In this document: positions 32,501 through 55,281 of the stretch, piece after piece
How positions within the stretch are numbered: the first letter of the stretch is position 1
Layout: each line of letters starts with the position of its first letter
Assembly: GCF_000815105.2 (NCBI RefSeq)
Contig: NZ_CP010310.2
Span: 3,658,001-3,722,000 of the forward strand
Direction of reading: 5' to 3'
DNA length: 64,000 nt
From: Pandoraea pulmonicola
GTDB lineage: Bacteria > Pseudomonadota > Gammaproteobacteria > Burkholderiales > Burkholderiaceae
Position numbers and translations under genes: made by a program
Notes under the pieces: generated by a model
What the model saw: the letters and a program-made list of their open reading frames with translations, nothing else
Told to the model about the DNA's origin: nothing
Database searches by the model: none

Positions 32501-34527
32501 CGTCGAGCCCGACGTGAAGATGACGTAGGCGAGTTGAGCCGGATGCAGCATTGGCAGGGCAACACCTCCCGCGTCGTGAAACGCGCTCGCCTCGATTTCC
32601 ACGGCCTGCACGCCGGCCGGCAGGCGATCGCGCCCCCGTACGTCGGTCACGACCATGCGAATCCCCGCGTCCGTGCAAAGTTCGGCCACACGCTCGGTCG
32701 GATGCTCGACGTCGAGCGGCACATAAGCGCCGCCGGCACGCAACACGCCGAGCATCGCCACCAGCGCCTGCGGCGAACGAGGCAGCCATACGCCCACGCG
32801 CGCTTCGGGCTCGACGCCGTTGGCGAGCAAGCTGGCCGCCACGCCATCGGCACGACGCAGCAACTCGCGGTAGGTCAGCACTTCGCCGTCGCATTCGATG
32901 GCGTGCGCCTCGGGACGCCGCGCGGCGTGCGCCGCGATCATCTCCGGTAGCGTACGGGTGTCGGCATCGTCGATGGACGCGCCGCCGTCGACACACGGCG
33001 GCGCCCCCCATTCGGCGATGGCCGCTTGCTCTTGCGCATCCGCCAGCGGCAAGTCCCAGATTGGCGCATCCTCTTGCGCAACGAGCGCCGCGAGCAACGT
33101 CTGCCAATGCGTGCAGATTCGTTGGGCGGTCGACGACGAGAGCACGTCGCAAGCGTAGCCCAGCCCGCCACTCAGCGAGCCGTCGGGATGCTCGACGATG
33201 CCGAGGTCGAGGTCGAACTTTGCCTGCGACGTTTCGCCGTCGAGCACCGTCGCGCTCACACCGGGCAGTTGCAACGCCGCCGCGTGGCGCCGCTGATGAT
33301 TGACCATCACCTGAAACAGCGGACTGTGGCTCAGGCTGCGCGTTGGCGAGAGTCGTTCCACCACCTGCTCGAACGGGACGTCGGCATGACGCTGCGCGTC
33401 GAGCAGCGTGTTGCGCACCTGTGCGAGCAAGCCGCGAAAACCGCCCGACAGATCGACGCGCGAGCGCACGACCACCGTGTTGACGAAACAACCGACCACG
33501 CGTTCGAGCGCCGTATGGCTGCGATGGCTCACCGGTACGCCGACGCGCACGTCGACCGGCGCGGCCGGGACCTCGTCTCCCTGCCCGGCGGCGTAGCGCG
33601 CAAGCAGCGCCTGGAACGACGCCAGCAACACGGTGAACGGCGTCGTCTGCGCCTCCCGCGCGACGTCTCGCACGCGCTGCGCCAACGACATCGGCAACGC
33701 GAACGCGACGCGTCCGCCCGCCGTATCGCGCTGCGCGGGACGATGTCGGTCGAGCGGCAGGGCCAGCAGGTCGTCGGCGTCGGCCAACTGCGTCGCCCAA
33801 TAGTCGAGTTGACGCGTCAGCGCTTCGCCGCCGAGGCGTAGGCGCTGCCAGACCGCAAAGTCGCCGTACGTCGGTCCGTTCGGCAAAGGCTGCAGCGCTC
33901 GGCCCTCGCGCACCGCGGCATAGTCGCGCGCGATTTCGCCGATGAGCACATCGAGCGAACCGCCGTCCGAGATCAGATGATGCAAGGTGAGCACCAGCAC
34001 GTGCGCCTGCGGCGAGCGCCGCAGCAACGTCGTGCGCACGAGCGGCCCGCGCGTCAGGTCGAACGCGCGGGCACTCGCCGCCGCGACGCGCTCGTGAAGA
34101 TCGTCGGCGGACGCCAGGTCCATCACCTCGAGCGGGACGTCGCTGTGCGCATGCACCACCTGCACGAGCTTCCCGTCCTCGACGTCGAAAGTCGTGCGCA
34201 AGGCCGCATGCCGCGCGACGACCGCCCCGAACGCCTGAGCAAGCGCCTCGACGTCGAGCGCGCCGTCGAGCCGCACCGCGCCGGTGATGTGATAGGTGTC
34301 CGGGCGCTCGTCGAGTTGCAGCAGCGTCCACATGCGTTGCTGCGCAAAGGATGCGGACACGCGATAGGGCTGCTTATCGGTACCGCGGGTGGCGCCGGTA
34401 GCGCGCGGCACCCAGCCGTCCAGCGGCAGATGCTCACGCACCTCCACGCCCTTGCGCTCGAGCAGCGCGATCATCGCCTGACGCTGTGCCGGCGCGAGAC
34501 GCGCGAGCGTCGTTTGAATATCGTCCA

Positions 34528-34528
<1 letters not shown>
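26567..34528 (-). CDS. NRPS, modules 4-5: C-A(OH-Orn)-PCP-E-C-A(?)-PCP
   Basis: A 2653-residue two-module synthetase. Module 4: C with HHLISDGGSL, A with FTSGSTGRPKG and pocket code D-G-E-A-S-G-G-V-T-K (hydroxyornithine-like), PCP with LGGDSI, and an epimerase with HHLVVDG, GHGRDEV and RTVGWFT. Module 5: C with HHVLLDGW, consistent with a D-residue donor, A with code D-V-W-C-V-A-M-V-Y-K for which I recall no exact match, and PCP with LGGHSL. A run of eight glycines (near 27040) sits in the C-terminal A subdomain. Its ATG overlaps the stop of the upstream NRPS gene (ATGA), so expression is coupled. Confidence 0.93.
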
Positions 34529-47790
<13,262 letters not shown>

Positions 47791-47886
47791 GACGGTAGCG
47801 ACTCGCGAAGCAGGGACGAATTCGAAAATTGGGGCGCAGAAGCACAAACGTGCAGGCGCAGGCGCGGGCAGCGCCCGCGGCGCATT

Positions 47887-48861
47887 TCAGCGGTCGGCGC
47901 CGTGCGCCTGCGCCATTGCCACGACCACCTTGCGCGGGCCCTTGAACGGCGAACGCGCGTGAGCGGCGAGCATGTTGTCGAGCATCAGCACGTCGCCGCT
48001 GTGCCACGGGAAGCTGATCTTCTCGGCTTCCAGAACATGGCGAATGGTGGCGAGCGCCTCCTCTTCGAGGGGACTGCCGTCGCCGTAGTACACGTTGCGC
48101 GGCAGGTCCTCCTCGCCCACGACGTCCAGCAGCGTCTCGCGCACGTCGGGTTCGAGATTCGAGATGTGGAACAGGTGCGCCTGGTTGAACCAGACCCAGT
48201 CGCCGGTCGCCGGATGCTGCGCCACGGCCTGACACACCTGACGCGTGCGCAGCTCGCCGTCCTCCTTCCACTCGCACGCGATGCGGTGCGCACGGCAATA
48301 GGCTTCGACTTCGGCACGATCCTCGGTGTTGAAGACCTGCGACCACGGCACGTCGAAGCCGTTGCCGAAGTTGCGCACGTACATCAGCCCCTTTTTCGCG
48401 AAACGCTCGCGCAGATCCCGCGGCAGACGCGCGTAGACGCGACGGCTGTCGGCGATGGGCGTCTCGCCGCCCTCCTGCGCCGCCTGCACGCAATGGAACC
48501 AGATCTTCATGGGCCAATCGCGCGTGTACGATTGTTCGTTGTGTAGAGGGATGTGCTGGTGCGGCGGGTACTCGGTGGACGTGTAGACGCCCTGGGCGAC
48601 CTTGCTGCGCGGCGTGGAGCCGAATTCGTAGGTAAGCAGCGCGTGGCCGAACGACGCGGCGAACTCGCGGAAGGCGGCGTCGCCGTCGACGCGAAAGCCC
48701 CGGAACAGAACGCCGCCGTGCGTCGGCAGATATTCCTCCACCAGCGCATGCAGGGCGCTGCCTGCTGCGTCGATCGGCACACCGGCATCGCGCGGCTCGA
48801 CCACCATCGGCAAGCCACCTTCGGTGCGCAGGGCACGCACATCGAGCATCGTATCGAGCAT
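47887..48861 (-). CDS. TauD/SyrP-like Fe(II)/2-oxoglutarate oxygenase (aspartyl beta-hydroxylase, OrbG-like)
   Basis: A 324-residue non-haem iron oxygenase. The facial triad appears as H-N-E in IPLHNEQSY and the distal His in MLDNMLAAHAR; an HxE rather than HxD first pair is usual for SyrP-type enzymes that act on carrier-bound Asp. It probably hydroxylates aspartate on one or both Asp modules, giving the beta-hydroxy-Asp iron ligand. The ATG at 48861 (MLDTMLDV) is preferred to the upstream 48909. It precedes the first NRPS gene by 96 bp and should be cotranscribed with it. Confidence 0.87.
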   Translation of the reverse strand: MLDTMLDVRALRTEGGLPMVVEPRDAGVPIDAAGSALHALVEEYLPTHGGVLFRGFRVDGDAAFREFAASFGHALLTYEFGSTPRSKVAQGVYTSTEYPPHQHIPLHNEQSYTRDWPMKIWFHCVQAAQEGGETPIADSRRVYARLPRDLRERFAKKGLMYVRNFGNGFDVPWSQVFNTEDRAEVEAYCRAHRIACEWKEDGELRTRQVCQAVAQHPATGDWVWFNQAHLFHISNLEPDVRETLLDVVGEEDLPRNVYYGDGSPLEEEALATIRHVLEAEKISFPWHSGDVLMLDNMLAAHARSPFKGPRKVVVAMAQAHGADR

Positions 48862-48910
48862 GATTGGATCCTCAACGAAACCGCGGCGCAAATCGCGCCG
48901 CCTTATCAAG

Positions 48911-48934
48911 GACGATCCTCACGCGCGCAATTTA
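48911..48934 (-). promoter_or_regulatory. TAAA-N16-CGTC promoter for hydroxylase/NRPS operon
   Basis: Minus-strand TAAA (48934-48931) and CGTC (48914-48911) are spaced 16 bp, one less than in the other sites. CGTC ends 50 bp before the hydroxylase ATG. The first three bases of TAAA are also the TAA stop codon of the exporter gene. If used, it drives the hydroxylase and all three NRPS genes. Confidence 0.55.
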
Positions 48935-50617
48935 AGTCCTTCGCGCGGACGATTGCGGTTTTTCCGCTGCCGACGCCGGACCTGCGTGCACGACCGCATC
49001 GTCGGCGACCAGTTGACCGTTCTCCATCTTCACCAGCCGGTCGGCGAGCGCGAAGTAGCGATCGTCGTGCGAAATCACGAGCACGGTCTTGCCCTGCGCC
49101 TTGAGCTCCGGCAGGATTTCGCGATAGAAGACCTCCTTGAACGCCGGGTCCTGGTCCGCCGCCCACTCGTCGAACACGAGGAACGGACGATCCTCGACGC
49201 ACGCCGCCACCAGCGCGAGCCGCTTGCGCTGCCCCTGCGAGAGATCTCGCGTGGAGAACGCGCCGTTCGTCACGCTTACCTTGTGTTGAAGATGCAGACG
49301 GGCAAGCCAGCGCGCGGCGAAGGCGTCGATGCGCGCCGGATCGGTCTGCGCATCGTCCGCGCCCAGCAGCGTCTCGAACAGATGGAAGTCGAAGAAGATC
49401 GCGGAGAACAGCTGGCGATAACGATCGCGATTGCTGGCATCGACCGGCTGACCGTTCCACACGATTTCACCACTCTCCGGCACGTACAGTCCCGTGAGCA
49501 ACTTCGCGAGCGACGTCTTGCCGCTCCCGTTGCCGCCGATCAGGAACGTGATCTCGCCGGGCCTGAACGTCAGATCGATGGGCCCCAAGCGGAAGATCTC
49601 GTCCTGCTGCTCGTGGTAGTAGCTGTGCGTGATGCCGTGCAGCCGCACGAGCAGTGAGCCGCTGGGCCGCGTGTCGGACGCGCTCGCCTCCTCGCTGCGC
49701 ATGGCCTCGGTCACCTTCTGGATGCGCTCGCTCGCCACGCGCGCCATCGTCAGCAGCGGAATGTTGTTGAGCATCGCCTCGAGCGGCGTCACCATGTACA
49801 GAAACACGATGGCGTAGCCGGTCGCCACGTGCACACCGCCGGAGGTCGCCCCCACCAGCACGAACAGCACGAGCCCGATCAGCGCGAAGAACAGGAAGCG
49901 CACCCAGCTCACCGAGAAGATGAACAGGGTGAGGCCGCGCGAGCGGTTCTCGCGCACCGCCTCGATGGCCACGCCCAGCACGCGCGCCAGGAACGCGTCG
50001 GCGCGACGGCGGTTGAGCTTGAGTTCCTTCGCGCCCGAGGCGAGCGTCTGGAAGTGTCCGAAAAGTTCGTCCTGGCGCTTCCCGGCGGTGCGCAGGTAGC
50101 GAATCACCTTCGTATGGCTGATGTGATAGCCGAGCGCACCCAGACCGATCGCCACACAGGCCATCAGGAAGATCGGCCACGACAGGATCGCCAGATAGAG
50201 AAAGCACCCGGTGACGATGGAACCGTTCATCACCAGCGTCGGCAAACCGATGAAGAAGTTGGCGACGTGATTGGCGTCGTCCGCGAGCACGGACTGCACC
50301 CGTGCGCCTCCGGTCGACTCCACCACGCGCAGCGGTGCATTCACGATGATGCGCGAGACGTGGCGACGCAGCTCGGCCAGCGTGCGCTGCCCCAGACGCG
50401 TGAACAAGGCGCCGGCGCACATCTGGGCGAGCATCGACAGCACGGCCAGCGCCGCGAAGCGCCAGGCCAGCGAACCGAGTTCGTCCGCGCTCGCACCGAG
50501 CGCACGATTGATCGAAGCAATCAGCGTGACGTTGGCCACACCGCAGGCGAGGCTGGCGAGCACGGCGGCGGTCAGCAGCCAGCGCGACGCACGCAACAGG
50601 AACAGAAACAGGAACAC
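48932..50617 (-). CDS. Cyclic-peptide-type ABC exporter, fused permease-ATPase (PvdE/OrbE-like)
   Basis: A 561-residue half-transporter with an N-terminal six-helix membrane domain (MFLFLFLLRASRWLLTAAVL onward) and a C-terminal ATPase: Walker A GGNGSGKTS, signature LSQGQRKRL, Walker B FLVFDEWAADQD. This SyrD/PvdE family moves NRPS siderophores or their precursors across the inner membrane. The start codon is GTG at 50617, supported by GGAG 6 bp upstream. It faces away from pvdA across a 360-bp intergenic region. Confidence 0.92.
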   Translation of the reverse strand: MFLFLFLLRASRWLLTAAVLASLACGVANVTLIASINRALGASADELGSLAWRFAALAVLSMLAQMCAGALFTRLGQRTLAELRRHVSRIIVNAPLRVVESTGGARVQSVLADDANHVANFFIGLPTLVMNGSIVTGCFLYLAILSWPIFLMACVAIGLGALGYHISHTKVIRYLRTAGKRQDELFGHFQTLASGAKELKLNRRRADAFLARVLGVAIEAVRENRSRGLTLFIFSVSWVRFLFFALIGLVLFVLVGATSGGVHVATGYAIVFLYMVTPLEAMLNNIPLLTMARVASERIQKVTEAMRSEEASASDTRPSGSLLVRLHGITHSYYHEQQDEIFRLGPIDLTFRPGEITFLIGGNGSGKTSLAKLLTGLYVPESGEIVWNGQPVDASNRDRYRQLFSAIFFDFHLFETLLGADDAQTDPARIDAFAARWLARLHLQHKVSVTNGAFSTRDLSQGQRKRLALVAACVEDRPFLVFDEWAADQDPAFKEVFYREILPELKAQGKTVLVISHDDRYFALADRLVKMENGQLVADDAVVHAGPASAAEKPQSSARRT

Positions 50618-50755
50618 GAAGCTCTCCGCAGGGCGACCCGCTCACCACCCGGAATCGGCGGCACAGAGGATCTCGTTGTCGTCACAAGGATCGGCGGAAT
50701 CGGCGGGATTGCGGCATGACGCCCCCCCTTGTTCCCTTCTCCCCTTATGCTCAAA

Positions 50756-50780
50756 GACGATCCAGACAGCCGGAAATTTG
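50756..50780 (-). promoter_or_regulatory. CAAA-N17-CGTC near-match promoter for exporter gene
   Basis: Minus-strand CAAA (50780-50777), 17 bp, then CGTC (50759-50756), 138 bp before the exporter start. It differs from the locus consensus by one base in the first element. The following TTT after CGTC is shared with the pvdA and FhuC sites. Confidence 0.4.
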
Positions 50781-50831
50781 CCCGCCGAGGGGAGGCGGCG
50801 CGAGTCATGCGTGAGTCACGCGGATGCCGGG

Positions 50832-50856
50832 TAAATTTCACAGCAAGCGTCTCGTC
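50832..50856 (+). promoter_or_regulatory. TAAA-N17-CGTC promoter (iron-starvation sigma type) for pvdA
   Basis: TAAA at 50832-50835 and CGTC at 50853-50856, spaced 17 bp, lie 121 bp upstream of the ornithine oxygenase ATG. This fits the same sigma-factor class as the other sites of the locus. Confidence 0.6.
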
Positions 50857-50977
50857 TTTTGGGAAAACACCCTGTGCGCACCGTTGCTTCGCCGTACTGC
50901 GGCGCGGCAATGCGCCGGTCCGTACCCCCTGATTCAGGGTCCGGGAAATTTCTCCGGATGACCTTGCCGAGGCCCTC

Positions 50978-52333
50978 ATGCACGCAAGTACCGAACCGTC
51001 CACAACGTCCAATCCTTCCCTTACCCACGACCTGATCGGCGTAGGCTTCGGCCCGTCAAATCTGGCGCTGGCCATCGCTCTCGAGGAGCACTGTGGCCAG
51101 CGACTCGGCCCGGCCCGCTTCCTCTTTCTCGAGAAGCAGCCGGAGTTCGCCTGGCACGGCAACATGCTGCTCTCGAACAGCCGCATGCAGATCGCCTACC
51201 TCAAGGATCTGGCCACGTTGCGAAATCCGCGCAGCCGCTTCACGTTCATCAACTATCTGCACGAGAAAGCGCGGCTTTCCGCGTTCATCAACCTGCAGAG
51301 CCACTACCCGACGCGGCGCGAGTACAACGATTACCTGCGCTGGGCCGCGGCGCAGTTCCACGCGCAATGCGCCTACGGCGAGACGGTGATTGGCATCTCT
51401 CCCGTGATCGAGCGCGAGCAGGTCGTGGCGTTGCACGTCCATTCACGCAACGCGCAAGGCGAGACGCAGGTGCGGCGAGCGCGCAACGTCATTCTCGGCG
51501 CGGGCGGCACGCCGCATGTCCCGCCCGTGTTCGCATCGCTGAATGCCGCCGGGCATCCGAGGCTCTTTCACTCGTCGCAGTATCTGGCGCGCGTGGCTGC
51601 GCTCAATGGCGACGCACCGCCCCGTCGTGTCGCCGTGATCGGCGGCGGGCAAAGCGCCGCCGAGATCTTCCTCGATCTGGCCGAGCAGTGGCCGCACGCG
51701 CAGGTCGATCTCGTCATGCGCGGCCGTGCGCTCAAGCCCGCGGACAGCAGTCCGTTCGTCAACGAGATATTCGACCCGCAATTCACCGACTTCATCTATG
51801 CCCAGCCGGTCGAGCAGCGCGAGCGCATCCTGGGCGAATTCCGCAACACCAACTATGCGGTCGTCGACGACGATCTCATCGCCCGCATCTACGACGTGCT
51901 ATACCAGCAGCGCGTCGACGGCCACGGCCATCGCGCGCTGCTGACCTGTCACGAGATCGAAGATGTCGAAGCGCACGACGATCACCTCACACTGCACATG
52001 CACGAGCGACTCACAGGCAGGCACGTTACGCAGCACTACGATGCGGTGGTCCTCGCGACCGGCTACGAACGCCGCACGCACGAGCATCTGCTGACCGACG
52101 TACGCCCCTGGCTGGACGGCTTCGACGGCGAGCGCGATTACCGTCTGCGCGCGCATGCCGACTTCCTGCCCGGCATCTACCTGCAAGGGTACTGCGAGTC
52201 GACGCACGGCTTGTCCGACACGCTGCTGTCGGTCCTGGCGATTCGTTCGGCCGAGATTGCGGCGTCGCTGCTCGCACATGCGCCGCCGCAAGCCGAGGCG
52301 CCTGCATCGCGCATTGCCGCCCTGGTCGGCTGA
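50978..52333 (+). CDS. pvdA: L-ornithine N5-monooxygenase
   Basis: A 451-residue class B flavoprotein of the PvdA/SidA/IucD family. The FAD motif is GVGFGPSNLALAIAL near the N-terminus, the substrate region includes FAWHGNMLLSNSRMQIAYLKDL, the NADPH motif is VIGGGQSAAEI, and the FATGY-type motif is LATGYE. It converts L-ornithine to N5-hydroxyornithine, the hydroxamate precursor required by the two D-G-E-type adenylation domains. It is alone on the plus strand in this part of the locus, with its own sigma-type promoter. Confidence 0.95.
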   Translation: MHASTEPSTTSNPSLTHDLIGVGFGPSNLALAIALEEHCGQRLGPARFLFLEKQPEFAWHGNMLLSNSRMQIAYLKDLATLRNPRSRFTFINYLHEKARLSAFINLQSHYPTRREYNDYLRWAAAQFHAQCAYGETVIGISPVIEREQVVALHVHSRNAQGETQVRRARNVILGAGGTPHVPPVFASLNAAGHPRLFHSSQYLARVAALNGDAPPRRVAVIGGGQSAAEIFLDLAEQWPHAQVDLVMRGRALKPADSSPFVNEIFDPQFTDFIYAQPVEQRERILGEFRNTNYAVVDDDLIARIYDVLYQQRVDGHGHRALLTCHEIEDVEAHDDHLTLHMHERLTGRHVTQHYDAVVLATGYERRTHEHLLTDVRPWLDGFDGERDYRLRAHADFLPGIYLQGYCESTHGLSDTLLSVLAIRSAEIAASLLAHAPPQAEAPASRIAALVG

Positions 52334-52379
52334 CGACCCACCCCACCCCTACCCCACGGCCCACGACCCTTCATGCGAG

Positions 52380-52397
52380 GCGGCACCGCGGTGCCGC
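52380..52397. terminator. 18-bp perfect palindrome between convergent pvdA and reductase genes
   Basis: GCGGCACC-GC-GGTGCCGC forms a strong hairpin in the 137-bp gap between the converging pvdA and FhuF-like genes. There is no T-tract on either strand, so factor-independent termination would be weak; the position still suggests a bidirectional stop or a protein-binding palindrome. Confidence 0.4.
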
Positions 52398-52470
52398 ACG
52401 TCCGCAGGCGCCGGAAAAACGACGGGAACGAACGCGCGGGAGAATGGGAAAGCGCGAGAGGGATCGCGAA

Positions 52471-53397
52471 TTACTGCGGCGCGCCTTCGGCCTGCAAGGC
52501 CAATTGGCGCGCCAGTTGGCCATGCGTCATGGTGAGCAGCAACGGGCAACTGCCGCACAGCAGCGCCTCGTCGCACCGGGTGCCCTTTCCCGCGAGTTGA
52601 TAGCGCAGGCAGCACACGCGCCGCGCCCGCATCGGCGCGGGCATTGCCGGCGAAGGCGGCGAGACATAGCGCACCGTGCGGAACAGCGGATTGTCTCCCG
52701 TGCTGCCGAATCCCGCGTCGGCCTCGAAGAGCCACGTATAGTCCTGCGATGCACGCTGGGCGAGCGAAGGCACCTGCCGCATGTGCGCCACGATGAACTC
52801 GAACAGATTGCCCACGTTGCTCCACAACACGCGCGGCGAGACCCCAGCGGCGGCGTGCATGGCGGCGATCGCGGCGGGCAGATAGTCGTGCAGCAACGAG
52901 GCGAAGCGAACCGCCGGCGGCGGAGTCGGAACGGCGTCGTGTGCCGCCTGCCCCGGCGGCGTCCAGGCATCGGACGCGAAGCGCACCTGCACAGGCAAAC
53001 CGCCGCGCAGCACGATCGCGCACGTACGGGGGTCGAGCGTCAACGGGCGACCGTGCACGATGACGATCGCCAACGCGGCCGGCAGCACCGCACGGAAATG
53101 GAACTTGCTCCATTGCGACATCAGCGCACGCGGCTCGACGCCAGGCACGATCCGTCGCACCCCGTCGAACATTTCCGGCAGATGCTCGCCCAGCGCGCTC
53201 AACGCGACGACATCGTCGCCCGGCAGTCCCGCATGGGATGCGGGCGTGCCAAAGTCGAGCCCGGCACACAAGGGTCCGAGCTCGGCACGAATGGCATCGG
53301 GCAGGCTCGCTGCCAGATCGAAATTTCCCGCAGTGACGGCACTGATGGCGTTCGACATCGCTCCCTGCATTCCTCCCTTGTCGCGCAGCCGCGTCAC
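52471..53397 (-). CDS. Siderophore-iron reductase (FhuF/OrbF-like)
   Basis: A protein of up to 308 residues with the FhuF-type C-terminal cysteine cluster, CC in RRVCCLRY and CxxC in LLCGSCPLL, which binds a [2Fe-2S] centre. It would reduce Fe(III) in the cytoplasm or at the inner membrane and free it from the hydroxamate siderophore. The start is uncertain: GTG at 53397 overlaps the thioesterase stop as GTGA, while ATGs at 53370 and 53358 lie beside GGGAG sequences. Last gene of the MbtH-thioesterase-reductase unit. Confidence 0.87.
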   Translation of the reverse strand: MTRLRDKGGMQGAMSNAISAVTAGNFDLAASLPDAIRAELGPLCAGLDFGTPASHAGLPGDDVVALSALGEHLPEMFDGVRRIVPGVEPRALMSQWSKFHFRAVLPAALAIVIVHGRPLTLDPRTCAIVLRGGLPVQVRFASDAWTPPGQAAHDAVPTPPPAVRFASLLHDYLPAAIAAMHAAAGVSPRVLWSNVGNLFEFIVAHMRQVPSLAQRASQDYTWLFEADAGFGSTGDNPLFRTVRYVSPPSPAMPAPMRARRVCCLRYQLAGKGTRCDEALLCGSCPLLLTMTHGQLARQLALQAEGAPQ

Positions 53398-54143
53398 GCG
53401 CAGGTCGCGGGACGCGGCGAGTGCATGACCGGCGCCAGTCCGTTGGCGATCACGGCCAGCAGATGCGCCGGATCGTCACGCACGAAGAAGTGATCGCCAT
53501 CGAAGTCGGTCCGCTCGTACCTTGCATCGGTCTCGCAGCGCCAGTCGTCGAGCACTTCGGGGGCGAACGCGTCGCGCCGCCCGGCAAGCGCATGAATGGG
53601 TACGGGCAACGGACCGCGCGCTTGCGGCGAAGGGCGGCGATAGCGCCCGCACAACTGGAAATCGGCCTTGATCACCGGCAACACCATTGCCATCAACTCA
53701 GGCTCGGCGAGCAGTGCGTCGGGCGTGCCGCCCAGCGCACGCATCTCCGCCAGCACGTCGGCGTCGTCGCGCAATGCCGCATAGCGGCTGTCGTCGCGCG
53801 TGGCGGGCGCACGGCTTGCCGCGACGAACAGCGCCACCGGCGTGCAACCGCGCGCGTGCAGTCGGTGCGCGATTTCAAATGCCAACAGCCCGCCCAGGCT
53901 ATGCCCGAACAACGCGAAACGCGTGCCCGGCCCGATGTGCTGCGCCAGGCACTCTTCGCTCAACTGGTCCGCCAGCAGGTGTGGATCGGAAGAGAGCGGC
54001 TCGCGATGACGCGTGCCACGCCCCGGCAGTTCGAGCGGCCGCACCGCCAGCCACGACGGCGCGGCTTGCGCCCAGCGGGCGTACACCGTGGCACTGCCTC
54101 CGGCGCACGGCAGACACAACAGGTGGCATACGTCAAACGCCAT
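53394..54143 (-). CDS. Type II thioesterase (editing) for NRPS
   Basis: A 249-residue alpha/beta hydrolase of the GrsT/SrfD family: [14 protein letters not shown] at the N-terminus, [12 protein letters not shown], nucleophile elbow FGHSLGG near residue 80, and the C-terminal catalytic His in DGDHFFV. Such enzymes hydrolyse wrongly loaded acyl groups from carrier domains. It overlaps the MbtH gene upstream by 11 bp and the reductase gene downstream by 4 bp. Confidence 0.92.
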   Translation of the reverse strand: MAFDVCHLLCLPCAGGSATVYARWAQAAPSWLAVRPLELPGRGTRHREPLSSDPHLLADQLSEECLAQHIGPGTRFALFGHSLGGLLAFEIAHRLHARGCTPVALFVAASRAPATRDDSRYAALRDDADVLAEMRALGGTPDALLAEPELMAMVLPVIKADFQLCGRYRRPSPQARGPLPVPIHALAGRRDAFAPEVLDDWRCETDARYERTDFDGDHFFVRDDPAHLLAVIANGLAPVMHSPRPATCA

Positions 54144-54360
54144 GGCGCCCGTCGCCCTGTGCTGCCAGATGTTCGCGCAGGCTGCGAGGCCGCATGTCGG
54201 TCCACACCGTCTCGATGTGCGCCAGGCACGTCGCCTTGTTGCCGCTCACACCCACTTCGCGCCAGCCCGCCGGGACAGGGCGGTAGTCGGGCCAGATGGC
54301 GTACTGTTCTTCGTCGTTGATGACCACACGGAACACGCCGTTCTCGTCGTCGAAACTCAT
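54133..54360 (-). CDS. MbtH-like protein (adenylation-domain partner)
   Basis: A 75-residue MbtH protein. It has [10 protein letters not shown], the conserved N-x-E-x-Q...WP signature, followed by GWREVG and [13 protein letters not shown]. MbtH proteins bind the N-terminal part of adenylation domains and are needed for solubility or activity of many of them. The ATG at 54360 with GAGGAG 6 bp upstream is chosen; an in-frame TTG at 54381 is less likely. First gene of the unit driven from 54423-54447. Confidence 0.94.
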   Translation of the reverse strand: MSFDDENGVFRVVINDEEQYAIWPDYRPVPAGWREVGVSGNKATCLAHIETVWTDMRPRSLREHLAAQGDGRHGV

Positions 54361-54422
54361 CGATGGCTCCTCTATAGGCAATTGTTATGCGAGGCGCGAG
54401 CTGCGCCCGGCTCCTTCGAGTA

Positions 54423-54447
54423 GACGGCTCAGGCGCCGCCCGATTTA
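54423..54447 (-). promoter_or_regulatory. TAAA-N17-CGTC promoter (iron-starvation sigma type) for mbtH unit
   Basis: Minus-strand TAAA (54447-54444), 17 bp, then CGTC (54426-54423), 63 bp before the MbtH ATG. TAAA contains the TAA stop codon of the phosphopantetheinyl transferase gene, so the promoter is tucked against the end of that gene. Confidence 0.6.
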
Positions 54448-55281
54448 GCCCCGCCGCCGCGCCTCCGCCCGCACGACTAACGCGGTTGGCGCCATCGACG
54501 CGACCGGCAGCAGCGCCACGGCCGCACCGTAGCCCGGCGGAGCAGGAAGCAGATGCAGCGTCATGCCGGCAAGCGCCCGAATCAGTGCTTCGTCGTGGAC
54601 ACGCCAGGCCAGGGGGACATCCGGCAATACCGGCGGGCGGCCCGCGTCGAACATCCCTCCCATTGCCTCGACCTGCCGCCACAGACGCGCCACATCCAGG
54701 CTCAGCATCGGAAGCCCCTCCTGCAGCCCCGTCCCCAGCGCCTTGAACGCAGCCTCCTTGGCACACCACAGCCAGTGAAACGCCTCTCGCGCGTGAGCAC
54801 CGCTCCATCCGCCGAGCCGGGTGAGCATCTGCTGCTCGCAAGGGTGAAGGCACGCTTGCCAAAGTTCGCGCGGATCGGTCACGGCATCGACGCGCTCGAC
54901 ATCCACGCCGATGCGAGCGCCACGCACGCAGGCGATCAGTCCCCATTGGCCCGCATGGCTCTCGTTGAAGTCGAGTCGCCCTTCGCCACCGGCCAGCTTC
55001 GGCCGGCCGTGCTCGCCGGTCTCGAGCGCCACCTCGGCTGGGGCAATGCTCAATTCCTGGCCCAGCATCTCACGCAGCGCCACACGCGTGGCGGCAAAGC
55101 GCAGACGATCCGCTTCACGCCGCCATCGCGCCATACGCGCCAGTTCCTCCCCAGACAGGGTGAACGGGGCGCGCAGGTCGGTCGGGGCGAATACGGCGGC
55201 CGCCTGGCCCGAATCGTCGGAGCCGTCTGAACCGCCGGATTCGGGAATCCTGATGAACCGCAAAGTTGCACTCATTGGCAT
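54445..55281 (-). CDS. 4'-phosphopantetheinyl transferase (Sfp-like)
   Basis: A 278-residue PPTase. The Mg/CoA-binding motifs are visible: IGVDVERVD and WLWCAKEAAFKALGTGL, preceded by RLDFNESHAG, the third family motif. It attaches the phosphopantetheine arm to the ACP and six PCPs of the NRPSs. Start ambiguous between ATG 55281 and ATG 55275, neither with a clear ribosome-binding site. It lies upstream of mbtH and is divergent from the sigma factor gene across an AT-rich region with a Fur-like box. Confidence 0.9.
   Translation of the reverse strand: MPMSATLRFIRIPESGGSDGSDDSGQAAAVFAPTDLRAPFTLSGEELARMARWRREADRLRFAATRVALREMLGQELSIAPAEVALETGEHGRPKLAGGEGRLDFNESHAGQWGLIACVRGARIGVDVERVDAVTDPRELWQACLHPCEQQMLTRLGGWSGAHAREAFHWLWCAKEAAFKALGTGLQEGLPMLSLDVARLWRQVEAMGGMFDAGRPPVLPDVPLAWRVHDEALIRALAGMTLHLLPAPPGYGAAVALLPVASMAPTALVVRAEARRRG

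Larger units (their letters stand above)
50618..50977. other. Divergent intergenic region (exporter / pvdA)
   Basis: This 360-bp non-coding stretch carries two candidate sigma-type promoters, one per direction (50756-50780 minus, 50832-50856 plus), annotated separately. No small gene or structured RNA is recognisable in it. Confidence 0.6.
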
